From Symbiodinium natans (Eukaryota > Sar > Dinophyceae > Suessiales > Symbiodiniaceae): DNA of 64,000 bases. Position 1 is the stretch's first letter, and each line of letters opens with the position of its first letter. Where the stretch lies: contig CAJNDS010002105.1 of NCBI GenBank assembly GCA_905221605.1, positions 186,001-250,000 of the forward strand, given 5' to 3'. This document shows positions 20,869 through 31,106 of this stretch, in pieces. The notes below the pieces were generated by a model. It was not told the origin of the DNA and searched no databases. It worked only from the letters and a program-made list of their open reading frames with translations. The position numbers and the translations under genes are program-made.

Positions 20869-22541
20869 CTAAACATCATCCTATGAATCATCCTGCACAA
20901 TACATCTAGAATCTTGAGATCAGCACAGAAAGCTATTGAAACCCCACGGAGGTTTCTAAACACATCCTACCGAAGTTTGAAGATCCAAGAACCCCAAAAA
21001 CTCTTTTCGGGAATCTTCAACTTTCAACCTTCGGCTGGCGGAGTTTTTGAAACTCGGGGGATGCTTGTCACTCAGGCCATCGAAGATTGAAGATTGGAGG
21101 CTCCAGGACGACACCAAGCATTCTCCCTCAGCAACATCCGAGAAGTAAAGTCCGGAAGCATCTGCAAACCCGGCCACCAGCCGGCAAACCAAGATCTGGT
21201 CTCCTTCCCTCAAACAGAATCATAATTGAACATTCGTTGTTCATCAAACCTGAAATACAAAGCCGGTTTGCACTGGATTGCAAACTAAGGAATTGTGTTA
21301 GAATTGCTTACGTTTACTTCCGAGTTAGAATCCCAAAAAAAAGGAACTGGTTCATCCTAGGTAGAGCCGTAATTCGGCTTTCAAGTTTACGCTAGACTCC
21401 AAATTCACTGGTGGTCTTGCAAGTAGGTTCGGACTAATTGGATAGATAGTCTAAGCGTTAAAATCAGGACCTTGTTCTTTATGAGAGCGCTCTGATGCAA
21501 AACTGTGTCCAAAAAACCAAACCAACCAAATGTTCGCAAGCGGAATTCTACTCCGCGAATTGGCAATCATATCGAATGTGGCGTGCCGAATTGTTACTAC
21601 ATTCCAGATAGACACTATAGCTTCAGTCTTTATTTGGATGTTCCGAGGCTTTGACTTTTTCATGAATGCCTGGTTATTTTAATTGGCCCACAATGGGAAC
21701 GGCTTGAAACCTCCCAAAAAAGATCTCATGTATCAAGTAAATCAACAAACAGAACTTATAGGATTTATCATACCCTGACCAACTAGATGTTCAACTCCCC
21801 AAGGTTGAAATGCAACCGCATTAATTGGGCTGATTAACACAATCGAAGTTGAAGTTGGATTCTCAAAGAAGTTCTGCTGTTTAGAAGGGTTTGGAATATT
21901 GGAAGAGAATACAGGACAGTTGTGTCTTTGCATATCTGTGGTCTTAACTGTAAGGTTTACAGCTCGATATTGGGTTAACAGTAGAAGTAGTCCTGTTGAC
22001 CTCCTGCTATGTTTGTCACGATAGATACGCTATGTACTGCTGTAGTTTAGAAGATTGAGAATATCTTAAAATTATTGGAAGCTCTCTGCCTTCAATCATT
22101 ATCCGTGAAAGCATAACAGGTTAATGTCAGGTGCGCAGATGCCCGCCCCCAAGCCCTAGATTATATCATCTGATAAGTGTATAACATTATGTCCTTCTTC
22201 TGATCTTATGATATGCTATTATACTCCGGCATGTTCTATTCTATACTTAATGCATTTTCTTCTCTGTGTTAGCCGATATAATATTGTGCATTCTCTCGTA
22301 TATCTTACATCTAGCATATGTATAAAATACACTATATACACATGTGTATATTGATTTATTTATGCATCTGTGTGTATATATATATATACATCTATGGTTC
22401 CGTGTCGCCGAGTCAAGAGTCCCCTCCCCCGAGACATATCACGATGTAAATCTGGATATTATATGTTACCCCGTCAAATCTACATATATATATATATAAT
22501 ATGTATATCACTCTGTCAACCTTCTTCCCTCTCTGCAGTCC
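20869..22541. other. AT-rich island interrupting the repeat array
   Basis: Base composition changes sharply to AT-rich, against the GC-rich flanks on both sides, and TA microsatellites sit at 22374-22391 and 22482-22508. Dodecapeptide coding resumes abruptly at about 22550. Two minus-strand ORFs (21451-21663 and 21742-21933) have protein-like pieces such as INAVAFQPWGVEHLVG, but I recognise no family and no organelle gene. It may be inserted DNA, a relic transposon or an AT-rich intron part. Confidence 0.6.
22374..22508. repeat. Two TA-rich microsatellites
   Basis: TA runs at about 22374-22391 and 22482-22508 mark the end of the AT-rich island. Confidence 0.9.
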
Positions 22542-23335
22542 CGCGGCCGAGATGGCTCCAGCGTGAAGGGCACTTCGGGCAAGCGAGGCGGACCCAAGAT
22601 GACCAGGATCCAGCACCAGCAACAGCTTGCCGAATCAACCGATGCCTGGAAGGGGACCAGGATTTTCTGGGAGGCTCGGCTACGGCTTTGACGATGCAAG
22701 TAAGGCAGGCGCCCAGCGTCGGCGAGGTTGCACCCAAGCACACCAATGTTCGTGCCAGTGTCGGAGGCTCGAGAGCTTTAAGGTCACACGCCTCGGAACA
22801 GCCGACACGTCCAAAGACACGGGACGGGTTTACACTCCACCTGTACTCCACCATGGTAGATCGCGTTTAGGAGCTGGCCGTCGCAGCCGTGCCAAGTTGG
22901 ACACAGCCAGATACTGGCCTTTGAAGGAAGTCAGGATGTCAGGTTGTCAGGCGGGATGCTACGCACTGCTGCACAGTGTTCCGACAGTTCAGAACATGGT
23001 ACAACGTCAATTCAAGAACCAGGCAGGCTCAAATCGGATCTGCTGCATGCTCGTGTCAGCAAAGCCTGAGCTGCTCGCTGTGGGAGCACAAGGGTTCCTC
23101 TGTGCCGCTTCTAAGCGCCCTACGGTGCCCATACTGACAAGATCCAGAACCGCTAGCCTGGGCGGCGCAATAGGGCTGCCAAGATCTTGCGAAGCATTCT
23201 GAGTTAAGCTACCTTTTGCTTGCGACAAAAGGCTTTCGAGGGCCAGACGGAGAGCCCGTCCAGGCTCTGCCCGAGGCCAGCAGTAAGGGCCCCGTCCAGG
23301 CAAATTGCCGCGGCAAAAGCGGGGAGCCCAACCTG
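22542..23335 (-). repeat. Dodecapeptide array remnant, block 2
   Basis: Recognisable minus-strand units lie at both edges (LDPGHLGSASLARS near 22555-22610; LDLVSMGTVG near 23110-23150; LALESLLSQ near 23215-23240). Between them the frame is broken by indels. This block is more decayed than the others. Confidence 0.6.
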
Positions 23336-24164
23336 ATCATATTCTTGGCAAACATTGCTTTTCATCTCATCTCTGTTTTTCGGGGTGTTGTTCTTTTGCT
23401 GTTTGTTGTTTTCCTCCCGTTTTGGGCGTGTTCTACGCTTTGTTTTTGGCTGCAATGTCTTACAGGCTCCGTCTTAGGCCCCGGCTTCGCACTGCACGAC
23501 ACCGCAGTCGGTGAATCAAGACCTGGGCATATGATGCATGCAGCTGCAAAACAAGAAGACGCTTTCTCCTTGAATTCTGCACTGTACGCAGTCGAGCTCC
23601 TTGCAAGAGGGGCTACGCAAAAGCAGCAACATGCCCGACCTTGTGCCCATGCGCAAAGATCTCCACAAGAACCGAGGCAAAAGCACTCAGGCACTATTGA
23701 AAGTGAGGCTCCAGCAAAGCATGGGACAAAGTTGGCACAAGCACATCCAAAGAAGAGCTGCCAGCAATGAGAAGCGCAGCTTCTGGTCAGGAAAACCTGT
23801 ACACGAATGCAGAAACAGAGAACAACGAGACAAACCTTGAATTCATTGTTGTTCATAACGTTTAGTGTTTTTTCGTGGCCACTTCCCTGCCTCTGTAAGG
23901 GCGGCAGAGTTTCGAGGCTTGTGCAGTCCGAGGTCGTAGGTGAAGAATCTGCTATCTTGCCAGACGCAGCCGGTGACGAGCCTGTGCTCATAGGGCCCTA
24001 AACCAGCTACTGCCAGCTACCATATCCGAGACACCGAGGGCTCCCAGCCTGGACAGCTTGCCGTCTGCGACCTCAATGGGAATGGCATGACGGCCCAGAC
24101 CCTGCTGCTCTTCTGGCCCTCTAGTCTTTGCGTTCTGCATTGTCGAGTTGCAACAGAAGCTACC
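23336..24164. other. No supported gene
   Basis: Several short frames overlap on both strands without protein character. A T-rich stretch at about 23345-23450 encodes only hydrophobic low-complexity peptides. I see nothing to annotate. Confidence 0.5.
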
Positions 24165-24566
24165 AGCAACCGGCCGCCCTTACTTTCTGGAATGCCACCG
24201 AACCACAACCCTGTCCTTTCTTCCGATCTTACTAGGACTCAAGGAAGGGTCTTGATGCTTCTCAAGTCGCCTAATTCAGCTGTAAAGCTTGCTTCAGCAG
24301 CTTCGTTGGATATAGCCGCAAAAACGCTGTGCTTCCACATCCTTTTTCACACAAATGTGTCTTCAGGGTGTCTTCGTGATGTTCATCGATGTTCACCGAC
24401 TGAGTCGTTGGGGATCTTCTGTGGGGCAAAGGCCAGACCAATGCATACAACAACGGCAAAACAAGGAGGATCGGAACCTGCAATTGCCTAAAATTTTGCC
24501 GAAAACTCTGAACTTGACCAATCCAAGCCCTGAAGCCGCAAAACCTGCAAACACCAGAAACTGAAA
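24165..24566 (+). CDS. Candidate plus-strand exons, unrecognised
   Basis: A stretch after a TTGCAACAG acceptor reads KLPATGRPYFLECHRTTTL and continues to LLGLK. A second, after TGTGTCTTCAG at about 24368, reads GVFVMFIDVHRLSRWGSS and runs to a stop at 24566. They can join in frame through a GA donor. No start is visible and there is no family match. It may be a fragment or chance. Confidence 0.25.
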
Positions 24567-25257
24567 CCCTACACACCAGATCAGGAACATGCACACGGGG
24601 TGTCAATTTGAAGTGCAATGCTTGAGGACAATTATAAGGCAAGGTGAGAGTAATTTGCAGTGATTGCATGATGATATTGATGATGTTGATAATGTACACG
24701 AAAGTTTTGTCAGTATCAACATTTATCAACTTTGGTCAGCTCTGAAGGCAAGTCAGAAGGCTTTAGAGGGTTCGGGGAAAGCAAACATCTGGAACCAGAA
24801 TGCGACAGTTCCATTCAGACTGGTACGTACCTGACCAGGTACCTGACCCTACTAATGCTACGGCGAACACTTAACGCGATGAGCTGACCAGTTGTGCAAA
24901 CAGCACATGCAAACTTCCATTAAATGGCTGTCGCCGTGCGTCCAAGAGGCAAAAGCGGCGAGTCTGTGCTTGAGATGTCAAAGACTGTTGGACTGGATGC
25001 CAGACGCGCCTGGCAAGCGCACTGCCCTTCACAGAGTACCGACCATATGACAAGAATGTCCTCACCAAGGCAGGAGGACCCCACTCTGAAGCGCAGGCTG
25101 CGAGCCCAAGCAGAAGAACGCCCGCATGGAAGGCAGCGAGCCTATCGGCACCAGATCCAATGTAGTGTGTCCGTCACCAACTGTCATTGTTGTGTGGTAG
25201 ATTCTGTGCACTTTACGTGAGGCCACATGTGGTGCGGAGCGCACCAAGCGAGAGCAA
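24567..25257. other. No supported gene
   Basis: Short overlapping ORFs only. A direct repeat GGTACCTGACC occurs near 24823-24848. The left terminal inverted repeat of the 25258-26396 element begins at the end of this stretch. Confidence 0.5.
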
Positions 25258-26396
25258 AGCCCAGATCGGAAATCAAGATCGGAAAACGGATCCGAAAACA
25301 TCTGCGACTAAATCGGACATGCAGGAGCTCGGATCGGCAAACGCAGGGGCCCGGATCGCAGAACGTGAGGGGCCGGATCATAAGAAGGATGAAACAGCGG
25401 GCCGGATCAGCAAGCACGCTTCCGTCCGCGTGTCCGCAGGCGGGGGTTTCCAGGGTGTGGGTTCACGGTCACGGGGTTAGCTTCCAAATTAAGCCCTGAA
25501 ACCCTGACCCGAAACCCCAATTCCCCAAACAGGGCTTTGGCCTTTCAGCAATAGGCATTATGGTTCAGGAGTTTAAGGCGAGTTGCTACCTCCGTGGCGT
25601 TGAGACATGTTCAGATCCGTGTTCAGGCACTTTAATGCGTGTCATGTCAAGTCATGCCATGTCACGCGTGCAAGCGGCCGTGATGTGATGTCACTTGAGC
25701 AATGCCATGTTCCAGCCTGGCCTCGACACCATCATGTAGAACTATGCATGCATGCTGCGGCCATGACTGTTCAACCCTTCGTTGGTGTGCAGAGTCAAAA
25801 CGCAAAAGTACAAACCCCGATGCATGCTGCCATTTGCTGTAGCACATGAAGCCCAAGCCACTAACTCAATTTGCAAGACCCCGAAGTCGTGTGTAAGGTT
25901 TAGTGAAGTTTAGTGTCCCTTGGGTGCACACGGCACTCGCCACTCGCTCTGAGGGTCCCATCTTCGACGGTTGGGAACAACTCTCTCAGTTTCGTTCAAC
26001 GCTCTTTTTGTATTTCCTGTTGCCCAAGATGCTACTGTATGATTGGCCCTAGAATCCACTGTATATGTCTCAGGAGCGGTTCCAAGTGTCGTGTATTGTC
26101 ACAGTTATCGACATGTGCCAGCCTGGCCGAGGCTTCTCAGTTTAGTGCCAACGTAGGCACCTGCAAAGGGGTTCGATCTCAGGTTTCGCAAAGCCAAGCT
26201 GACTGCCTGCGAAGATGCCATCGCTCCTGAGCCGCGCAGCTGCGCACAGAGATAGAAGCTAGCGTTGTGTCGGGCCGGTTTTCTGATCCGGGCCCCGATG
26301 CTTTCCGATCCGGACCCTGGCGTTTTCCGATCCGCGTATGATCCGCGTCTTGGCGTTTTATCCCCCGTTTTCCGATCCTGTTTTTCGACCTGGGCT
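25258..26396. mobile_element. Candidate element with long imperfect terminal inverted repeats
   Basis: The left arm (25258-25380) aligns over its length with the reverse complement of the right arm (26284-26396). The shared outer part is AGCCCAG-TCG, the middle contains AGGATCGGAAAACGG-like words, and the inner part reads GGGGCCCGGATCA. Each arm is itself made of degenerate GGATCGGAAAACG subrepeats. The roughly 0.9 kb centre holds no transposase-like ORF, so this would be a non-autonomous foldback or MITE-like unit. No target-site duplication is obvious. Alternatively the arms are two inverted pieces of a GATCCG-type satellite. Confidence 0.55.
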
Positions 26397-26965
26397 CGGT
26401 ATCCGACATGGGCTTCACTCCTTTAATCACATGCAAAATTGGCCTGTATGCAGGAACTGCATCGCCGCAAGGGAGACATCCAACCAAGCAGGACTTCGTG
26501 AGGACGACGAGGGATCCAAACTTGGCCAAGCGAAGGCATGTGCATCCCTAAATACCATTCCAGAGCCTGCAAAGCCTGACATTCTCTAATCCGAGCCTAC
26601 GGTCATGACAACAAAAGGGGATGTGGAGGCTTGTGATGTTGAAAGTGCCTTCCTCCTTTGGCACGCAAAAAAGCTTGCAAGCATCCGAGAGATTCTGAGT
26701 AACCAGCTGCAGGAGGTCGGGGGCCAACAGCAGCAGCTCAGGCCGGACAGATTCGGAAGATGACGCATGTAGGCCAACGTAAGACCTTGGATTCAATCGA
26801 TGCTCTAAGGCTCTAAAATTTGTCAAGCAGCTGCTTCTTTGTGAAGGACCTCTTGGCTCAAGGCAAGGCTTGTGAGAGCAGCGGACTCTCCACGTGCGCG
26901 GACCCCAGCACTGAAGCAACGAGGTCAGGCCTTTGCAGCAGAATCCACCCTCCTAGTTGGACTTC
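26397..26965. other. No supported gene
   Basis: Only short overlapping frames are present. This is the gap between the inverted-repeat element and the next dodecapeptide block. Confidence 0.5.
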
Positions 26966-27265
26966 TCAATGGAACTTTATGTCACTTGCATCCTCACTCT
27001 CCACTACTGTCTGGGTACCAGGCCGGACGAAGCTTTGTAGCAGTAGCAAAGCCTCCAACTCTGCTCCTGCCAATGCTAGCACAGGTGAGCCTGACGACAC
27101 GGAACCTGACAGCGGCAGGGAGGGCTCTGCACAACAGTGAGTCCGCAGCAAAGGGAAGCTGCCAGGGCTGTGAGCAGCAACAACAACGGGCGGCGATCCC
27201 AACCACGAAAAACTGTGAAGAAACACGGAGACCCCTGCAAATGCCAGATCGCAGGCCAGAACCAA
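26966..27265 (-). CDS. Dodecapeptide-repeat segment, 99 aa
   Basis: This is a short terminal segment of block 3 (units like LVLACDLAFAGVS). It is in the same frame as 27275-28270 and separated from it by one stop. Unit identity drops toward 26966. Confidence 0.4.
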   Translation of the reverse strand: MVLACDLAFAGVSVFLHSFSWLGSPPVVVAAHSPGSFPLLRTHCCAEPSLPLSGSVSSGSPVLALAGAELEALLLLQSFVRPGTQTVVESEDASDIKFH

Positions 27266-27274
27266 GGAACCGCA

Positions 27275-28270
27275 TCACATCATGCCGGAGAACAAGACCA
27301 AAGGCTCGAGGCAAGCCGAGCTTTGCGCAGGCAGCAGAGGCTCAGTGCTGCAGGTGTCAAAAAGCAAAACTGATGTGTCAACGCAGCTGAAGCTTCTTGG
27401 CGGAACCAAAAGGCCCGAACAAGCACTGTCTAGTGGGGGTGCCGGCACTTCGGTGTGGAAGGTACTTTTGATCAACATCGTTGAACCCGCCTGCATGGAA
27501 TCGGGGATGAACGCCACCAAACCCGGGTGCGCACTGCTGCGCAAAAGTAGTGCTGGATCCAAGCTCGCAAGTTCTGGGGTCAACATCAGCATGCCATGGC
27601 ACAAGGAGCTTCGTGGTACTGGAAGGGAGCCAGGAACAGACGTGTCCGACGCGAGAGGCCTGGACCCTGACCACGCAACACTCAAAATAGGCAGGGTTGG
27701 ATCAAGATGTGCAGACTGTCTTGTCAGCAAGAACACATCCACGCCAGCACAATCAGATGGAGATGCCACAGCTTCGACTCGGCTGCAGCCGAAAAGCGAA
27801 AGAAGTGATCCCAAGCGCACCACACGCCGCACCGGCAGCGGTGGTCCCACCAGCGAGGGGTCAGGGATTGCCACCGATGCTCCCGGTCCGGCAACTTCAC
27901 AAGTCATAGGTGGTAGTCCCACACAAGCATGTGAATGCAAAGACATGGGCGACTCAAGATGTAGAGAATCTGTTGCGGGAGGCGGTCTGTCAACATGTGC
28001 CCCAAGGAGGGAAATGAAAAAGCCCGGGCGTGTAAGACTGTGGGCAAACAAAGGTGCTCCGAGCAGGGAGAGGTCAAGTGCCGGAGACAGCGGGTCAAGC
28101 CATGTCATGGTCCGTGCAGGAGGCAGCAGTCCAGCTTGGGCGAGGTCCAAGAGAGACAGGGCAAGGTCCAAACGACCACGACCTGACATCAAGACTGCTG
28201 GGCCTGCACAGAAAGACTTCTGGAGAGGCAAGGTGCTTGCCAAAGAACCTGCCTGCGGTACCGGCGTCAA
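27275..28270 (-). CDS. Dodecapeptide-repeat ORF, 331 aa
   Basis: Units such as LDLAQAGLLPPA and RTMTWLDPLSPA run through most of the segment. The opposite strand is also open over this stretch for 407 codons, a property of the repeat rather than evidence of a second gene. Confidence 0.5.
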   Translation of the reverse strand: MTPVPQAGSLASTLPLQKSFCAGPAVLMSGRGRLDLALSLLDLAQAGLLPPARTMTWLDPLSPALDLSLLGAPLFAHSLTRPGFFISLLGAHVDRPPPATDSLHLESPMSLHSHACVGLPPMTCEVAGPGASVAIPDPSLVGPPLPVRRVVRLGSLLSLFGCSRVEAVASPSDCAGVDVFLLTRQSAHLDPTLPILSVAWSGSRPLASDTSVPGSLPVPRSSLCHGMLMLTPELASLDPALLLRSSAHPGLVAFIPDSMQAGSTMLIKSTFHTEVPAPPLDSACSGLLVPPRSFSCVDTSVLLFDTCSTEPLLPAQSSACLEPLVLFSGMM

Positions 28271-28646
28271 GGGTCCACATCAAACAGATGCCCGCGTCAG
28301 CAACAAGGAGCCTGTGCAGATCCCGTCCGGCAGAAGAAGTGGCGAGCCCGGGCTGGAGCATCGGCAGACACTGAGGGAGCTGCCCAACCTGGCGATCAGG
28401 ATTCACTGCTTACTACTCTCTACTTTTCATTCTCATGAGAGGTCGGCCTGTGGGGGTTCTACCTTAATTACGGGCTGTTGCGGGTGTACTTGTACCAGGG
28501 CATGAGCCAGAGGTCATGTTCCAAGAGCTGGGTGAAGGCACGCTTCATAGGTGACCATATTCCATGATATGCGAAGAGCTTCTGCAGCATATGAGAAGCG
28601 GAGTGTACCGAATACATAAAGACTTCTCCAACAGAAAAGTACTGCT

Positions 28647-29153
28647 TCAGCTGCTGCCAAGAGACCTGGCCGAGCTTTTCGAAGATGTGAAGCTTTCGAA
28701 GTGAACGTTGTCCAAGACTGTGAAGGAGAGACCCATGCGCGCGGTGCAGATCAGCAGCAATGGGAAGCCTAAGCAGTTGATTGACCGAGCAGCCAGAACG
28801 GAACCTGGCGTAGCCAAGTCCGCAGCCAGAACAGGTACATCCGGTCTGCCGACAGCAAACATAGAAAGTGAAGCCTCGCAGCAACCAAGCGCCTGCAATG
28901 GAGCTGCGCTACCCAAGGAGACTAAATCCAAAGCCATCACTGAGAAGTCTAGGCAGCACTTGTTGAACAATGTCATTGTGGAGTCCAAGCGCCCCGAGTG
29001 TGTGGATGTCACCAAGCCCAGGTGCAAAGGATCTGGGACAGACAGCAGAGCTTCCAAAGTGATCCTGGCAGAAATGGATGTTAATGAGTCACTCCACAAA
29101 AGCCCTTTCAAAAACAAAGCTGGCTCGGTATCATGGCGGCTCGGAGCTGGCAC
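28647..29153 (-). CDS. Dodecapeptide-repeat segment, 168 aa
   Basis: The segment contains clear units (LDLVSLGSAAPL, QALGCCEASLSM). It shares its frame with 29166-31022, from which it is separated by one stop, and ends in a short non-repeat stretch (DNVHFESFTSSKSSA) at 28690-28740. Confidence 0.45.
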   Translation of the reverse strand: MPAPSRHDTEPALFLKGLLWSDSLTSISARITLEALLSVPDPLHLGLVTSTHSGRLDSTMTLFNKCCLDFSVMALDLVSLGSAAPLQALGCCEASLSMFAVGRPDVPVLAADLATPGSVLAARSINCLGFPLLLICTARMGLSFTVLDNVHFESFTSSKSSARSLGSS

Positions 29154-29165
29154 AGCTGAATCTGA

Positions 29166-31022
29166 TCAAGAGAGGCTTCTGGCCAGCGCAGGCATATCCA
29201 AAACTGAGTCTTCCAGAACCAGAGAAGACAGCTCAGGTCTTGTGAGGCTGGATGCAGGTGGAAGGACTTCAAGGTGTTGCATGCTCCTCACCGCTGCCGG
29301 ACTTCCCGATCCACCAAGTCCCGGCACTAGCGACGAGAGGCCAACACGGGACAGCCCTAGCAAGGGAGGCATCAAGCCAAGCTGCAGCAAGCTTCTCAAG
29401 AAAAGCGGAGCGTCTGATCTTGCGGGCTGCAGAGCAGAAGGCAACAAGCCTGATCGTGCAAGGCTGCGAAGTGTCGGTGACGCCCCACAACTGCCCCAGT
29501 CCAGTGGCAATGCCGAGAAACCAGGCCTTGTTGTGCTGACAAGCACAAGCAATGGCTCCAAATTGACAGAGCTCTGCGCCAACATCGGCGGGTTGAGGCT
29601 AGCGAAGTCAGCAGCCAGCGCGAAGGCATCCGAGCAGCCCGTTCCAGATGCAGTCGGAGGCGAACCCATGCGAGAGTGTGACCGCAGTGGTGGTGTGAGC
29701 CCCAAGCTAATGCTGCTGCAGACGGACAACTCGGAACTCAAACAAGCCATTTTTCTCACAGACAGTTCCCCTCCAGCCATGGCGAGGTCGACAGGTGGTG
29801 TCAAAAGGCCCATCCGCACAATCCCAAAGACCGCGGGCGAGGCTTCCGGACAAGAAGATGATCGTGGAGAAGCCGGCAAGCCAGACCGCGAGGATCTTGT
29901 CGCAAACGCTGCAGGCCCCATGCATGCCAGGGCCTTCACAGGTGGTGGGCTCTCAGGTAGCAGGAAATCGGGCAACAACATGGCTTTGCCGGCGCAACAC
30001 CAACTCCGCAGCAAAAGCAGCACCCCAAAGTCTGCAAGGTCACATGCCGATAATGGCATCGCCAGACGAGAATAGCCAGAAAGTAGTGGCAGAGTACCTT
30101 CACATGCAGCACACCTCAGAACCAGCAATATTTCCAGTACTGCGAGATTTGGTACGAAGGCGGTGGAATCAAGGCGAGCGAAACTTCGTGTTACCATCAC
30201 AGCTTCAAGAGAAGGAAGATTAAGAGTTGAGGGTGGAGAGCCAAGTCTATGAGCTCCCAGGGCAAAGATTGGGAACCCAAGTCGTCCAAGAGTGCGGGCA
30301 AGCAGCGAGGCCCCCAGGACTGCAAAGTCGAACACGGGAAAAAACGGTTCCAGCTGGCAGAACCCGGAGGCAGGTGCAAATCGACCCGAACCAGAAACAG
30401 CACGCGAAAGAAGAGGCAGTCCTGGGCGAAGTGAGTCGAGTACAGAAGTCAAGGAGCCGGTCCGGGCAAGGCTCTGAACTAGCAAAAGAATTTCTGAGTG
30501 CAAAAGGTCCAGCACGATCGGCATGAGCTCCATGTTTGCCTTTCCCGATATGGAAGACAACAGATCCAGACGAACAAATGAATGAGCCAACGTTGCAGGA
30601 CCCAATGATGCAAAATCTAGAGTTGAAGGAGACAGATGCAAGCGAGCGACACCTGATGGTGTCGGAGAGACCTCCAAGCAGAAGGCATTTCGTGTGGTCG
30701 GAAGCGATCCAGCACGTGAACTATCTGTTGCCGTCAGGCTCACGCCCGAGCACGTGATGCCAGCAATGAGCAATGGCGACTCCGGGCGCCCGGGCTGCCT
30801 TGAAGAAAGGAAACTGCCCAAGTGACAGAGACGCAAGACAGGCACAACGGGAGCTGGCTGCGCAAAGCTGCGAAGCATCAAGGAAAGCCCTGGGGCAGTA
30901 AGGTCTGGGGCCAACAGCGGGCTTTCCAAATGCAAACAGGCCATCGAAGGTGACGCCAACCCTGCCCGACCCATCTGCAAGAAAAGAGGGAAGTCCAGAT
31001 GTTGACAGTCAAGCGTTGGCAC
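29166..31022 (-). CDS. Dodecapeptide-repeat ORF, 618 aa
   Basis: This is a long uninterrupted frame of about 50 units, for example LDLLHSEILLLV then QSLARTGSLTSV. It is in frame with 31107-32732 across one stop. The plus strand is open in a complementary register over 28708-30075. No other domain is visible. Confidence 0.52.
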   Translation of the reverse strand: MPTLDCQHLDFPLFLQMGRAGLASPSMACLHLESPLLAPDLTAPGLSLMLRSFAQPAPVVPVLRLCHLGSFLSSRQPGRPESPLLIAGITCSGVSLTATDSSRAGSLPTTRNAFCLEVSPTPSGVARLHLSPSTLDFASLGPATLAHSFVRLDLLSSISGKANMELMPIVLDLLHSEILLLVQSLARTGSLTSVLDSLRPGLPLLSRAVSGSGRFAPASGFCQLEPFFPVFDFAVLGASLLARTLGRLGFPIFALGAHRLGSPPSTLNLPSLEAVMVTRSFARLDSTAFVPNLAVLEILLVLRCAACEGTLPLLSGYSRLAMPLSACDLADFGVLLLLRSWCCAGKAMLLPDFLLPESPPPVKALACMGPAAFATRSSRSGLPASPRSSSCPEASPAVFGIVRMGLLTPPVDLAMAGGELSVRKMACLSSELSVCSSISLGLTPPLRSHSRMGSPPTASGTGCSDAFALAADFASLNPPMLAQSSVNLEPLLVLVSTTRPGFSALPLDWGSCGASPTLRSLARSGLLPSALQPARSDAPLFLRSLLQLGLMPPLLGLSRVGLSSLVPGLGGSGSPAAVRSMQHLEVLPPASSLTRPELSSLVLEDSVLDMPALARSLS

Positions 31023-31106
31023 GAAGAAGCCTGAGCATGCGGAAGACTGGAGTAGTAGAGAGATGCCCGGCTGGAGGAGATCCAGAACTAAAACCAGTGA
31101 ACCGAA

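Noticed and set aside
21451-21933. Possible organelle-derived genes in the AT-rich island
   Set aside because: I compared the minus-strand peptides with remembered plastid photosystem, ATP synthase and mitochondrial proteins and found no match.
26853-26862. Possible relic of the dinoflagellate spliced leader (TTGGCTCAAG)
   Set aside because: Only 10 bases match the 22-nt leader's 3' end, which is not distinguishable from chance in 64 kb.
27282-30075. Plus-strand ORFs of 407 and 455 codons as separate genes
   Set aside because: They mirror the dodecapeptide units on the other strand. The head module and S74-type exons fix minus as the likely coding strand. I kept this only as a finding on double-strand openness.
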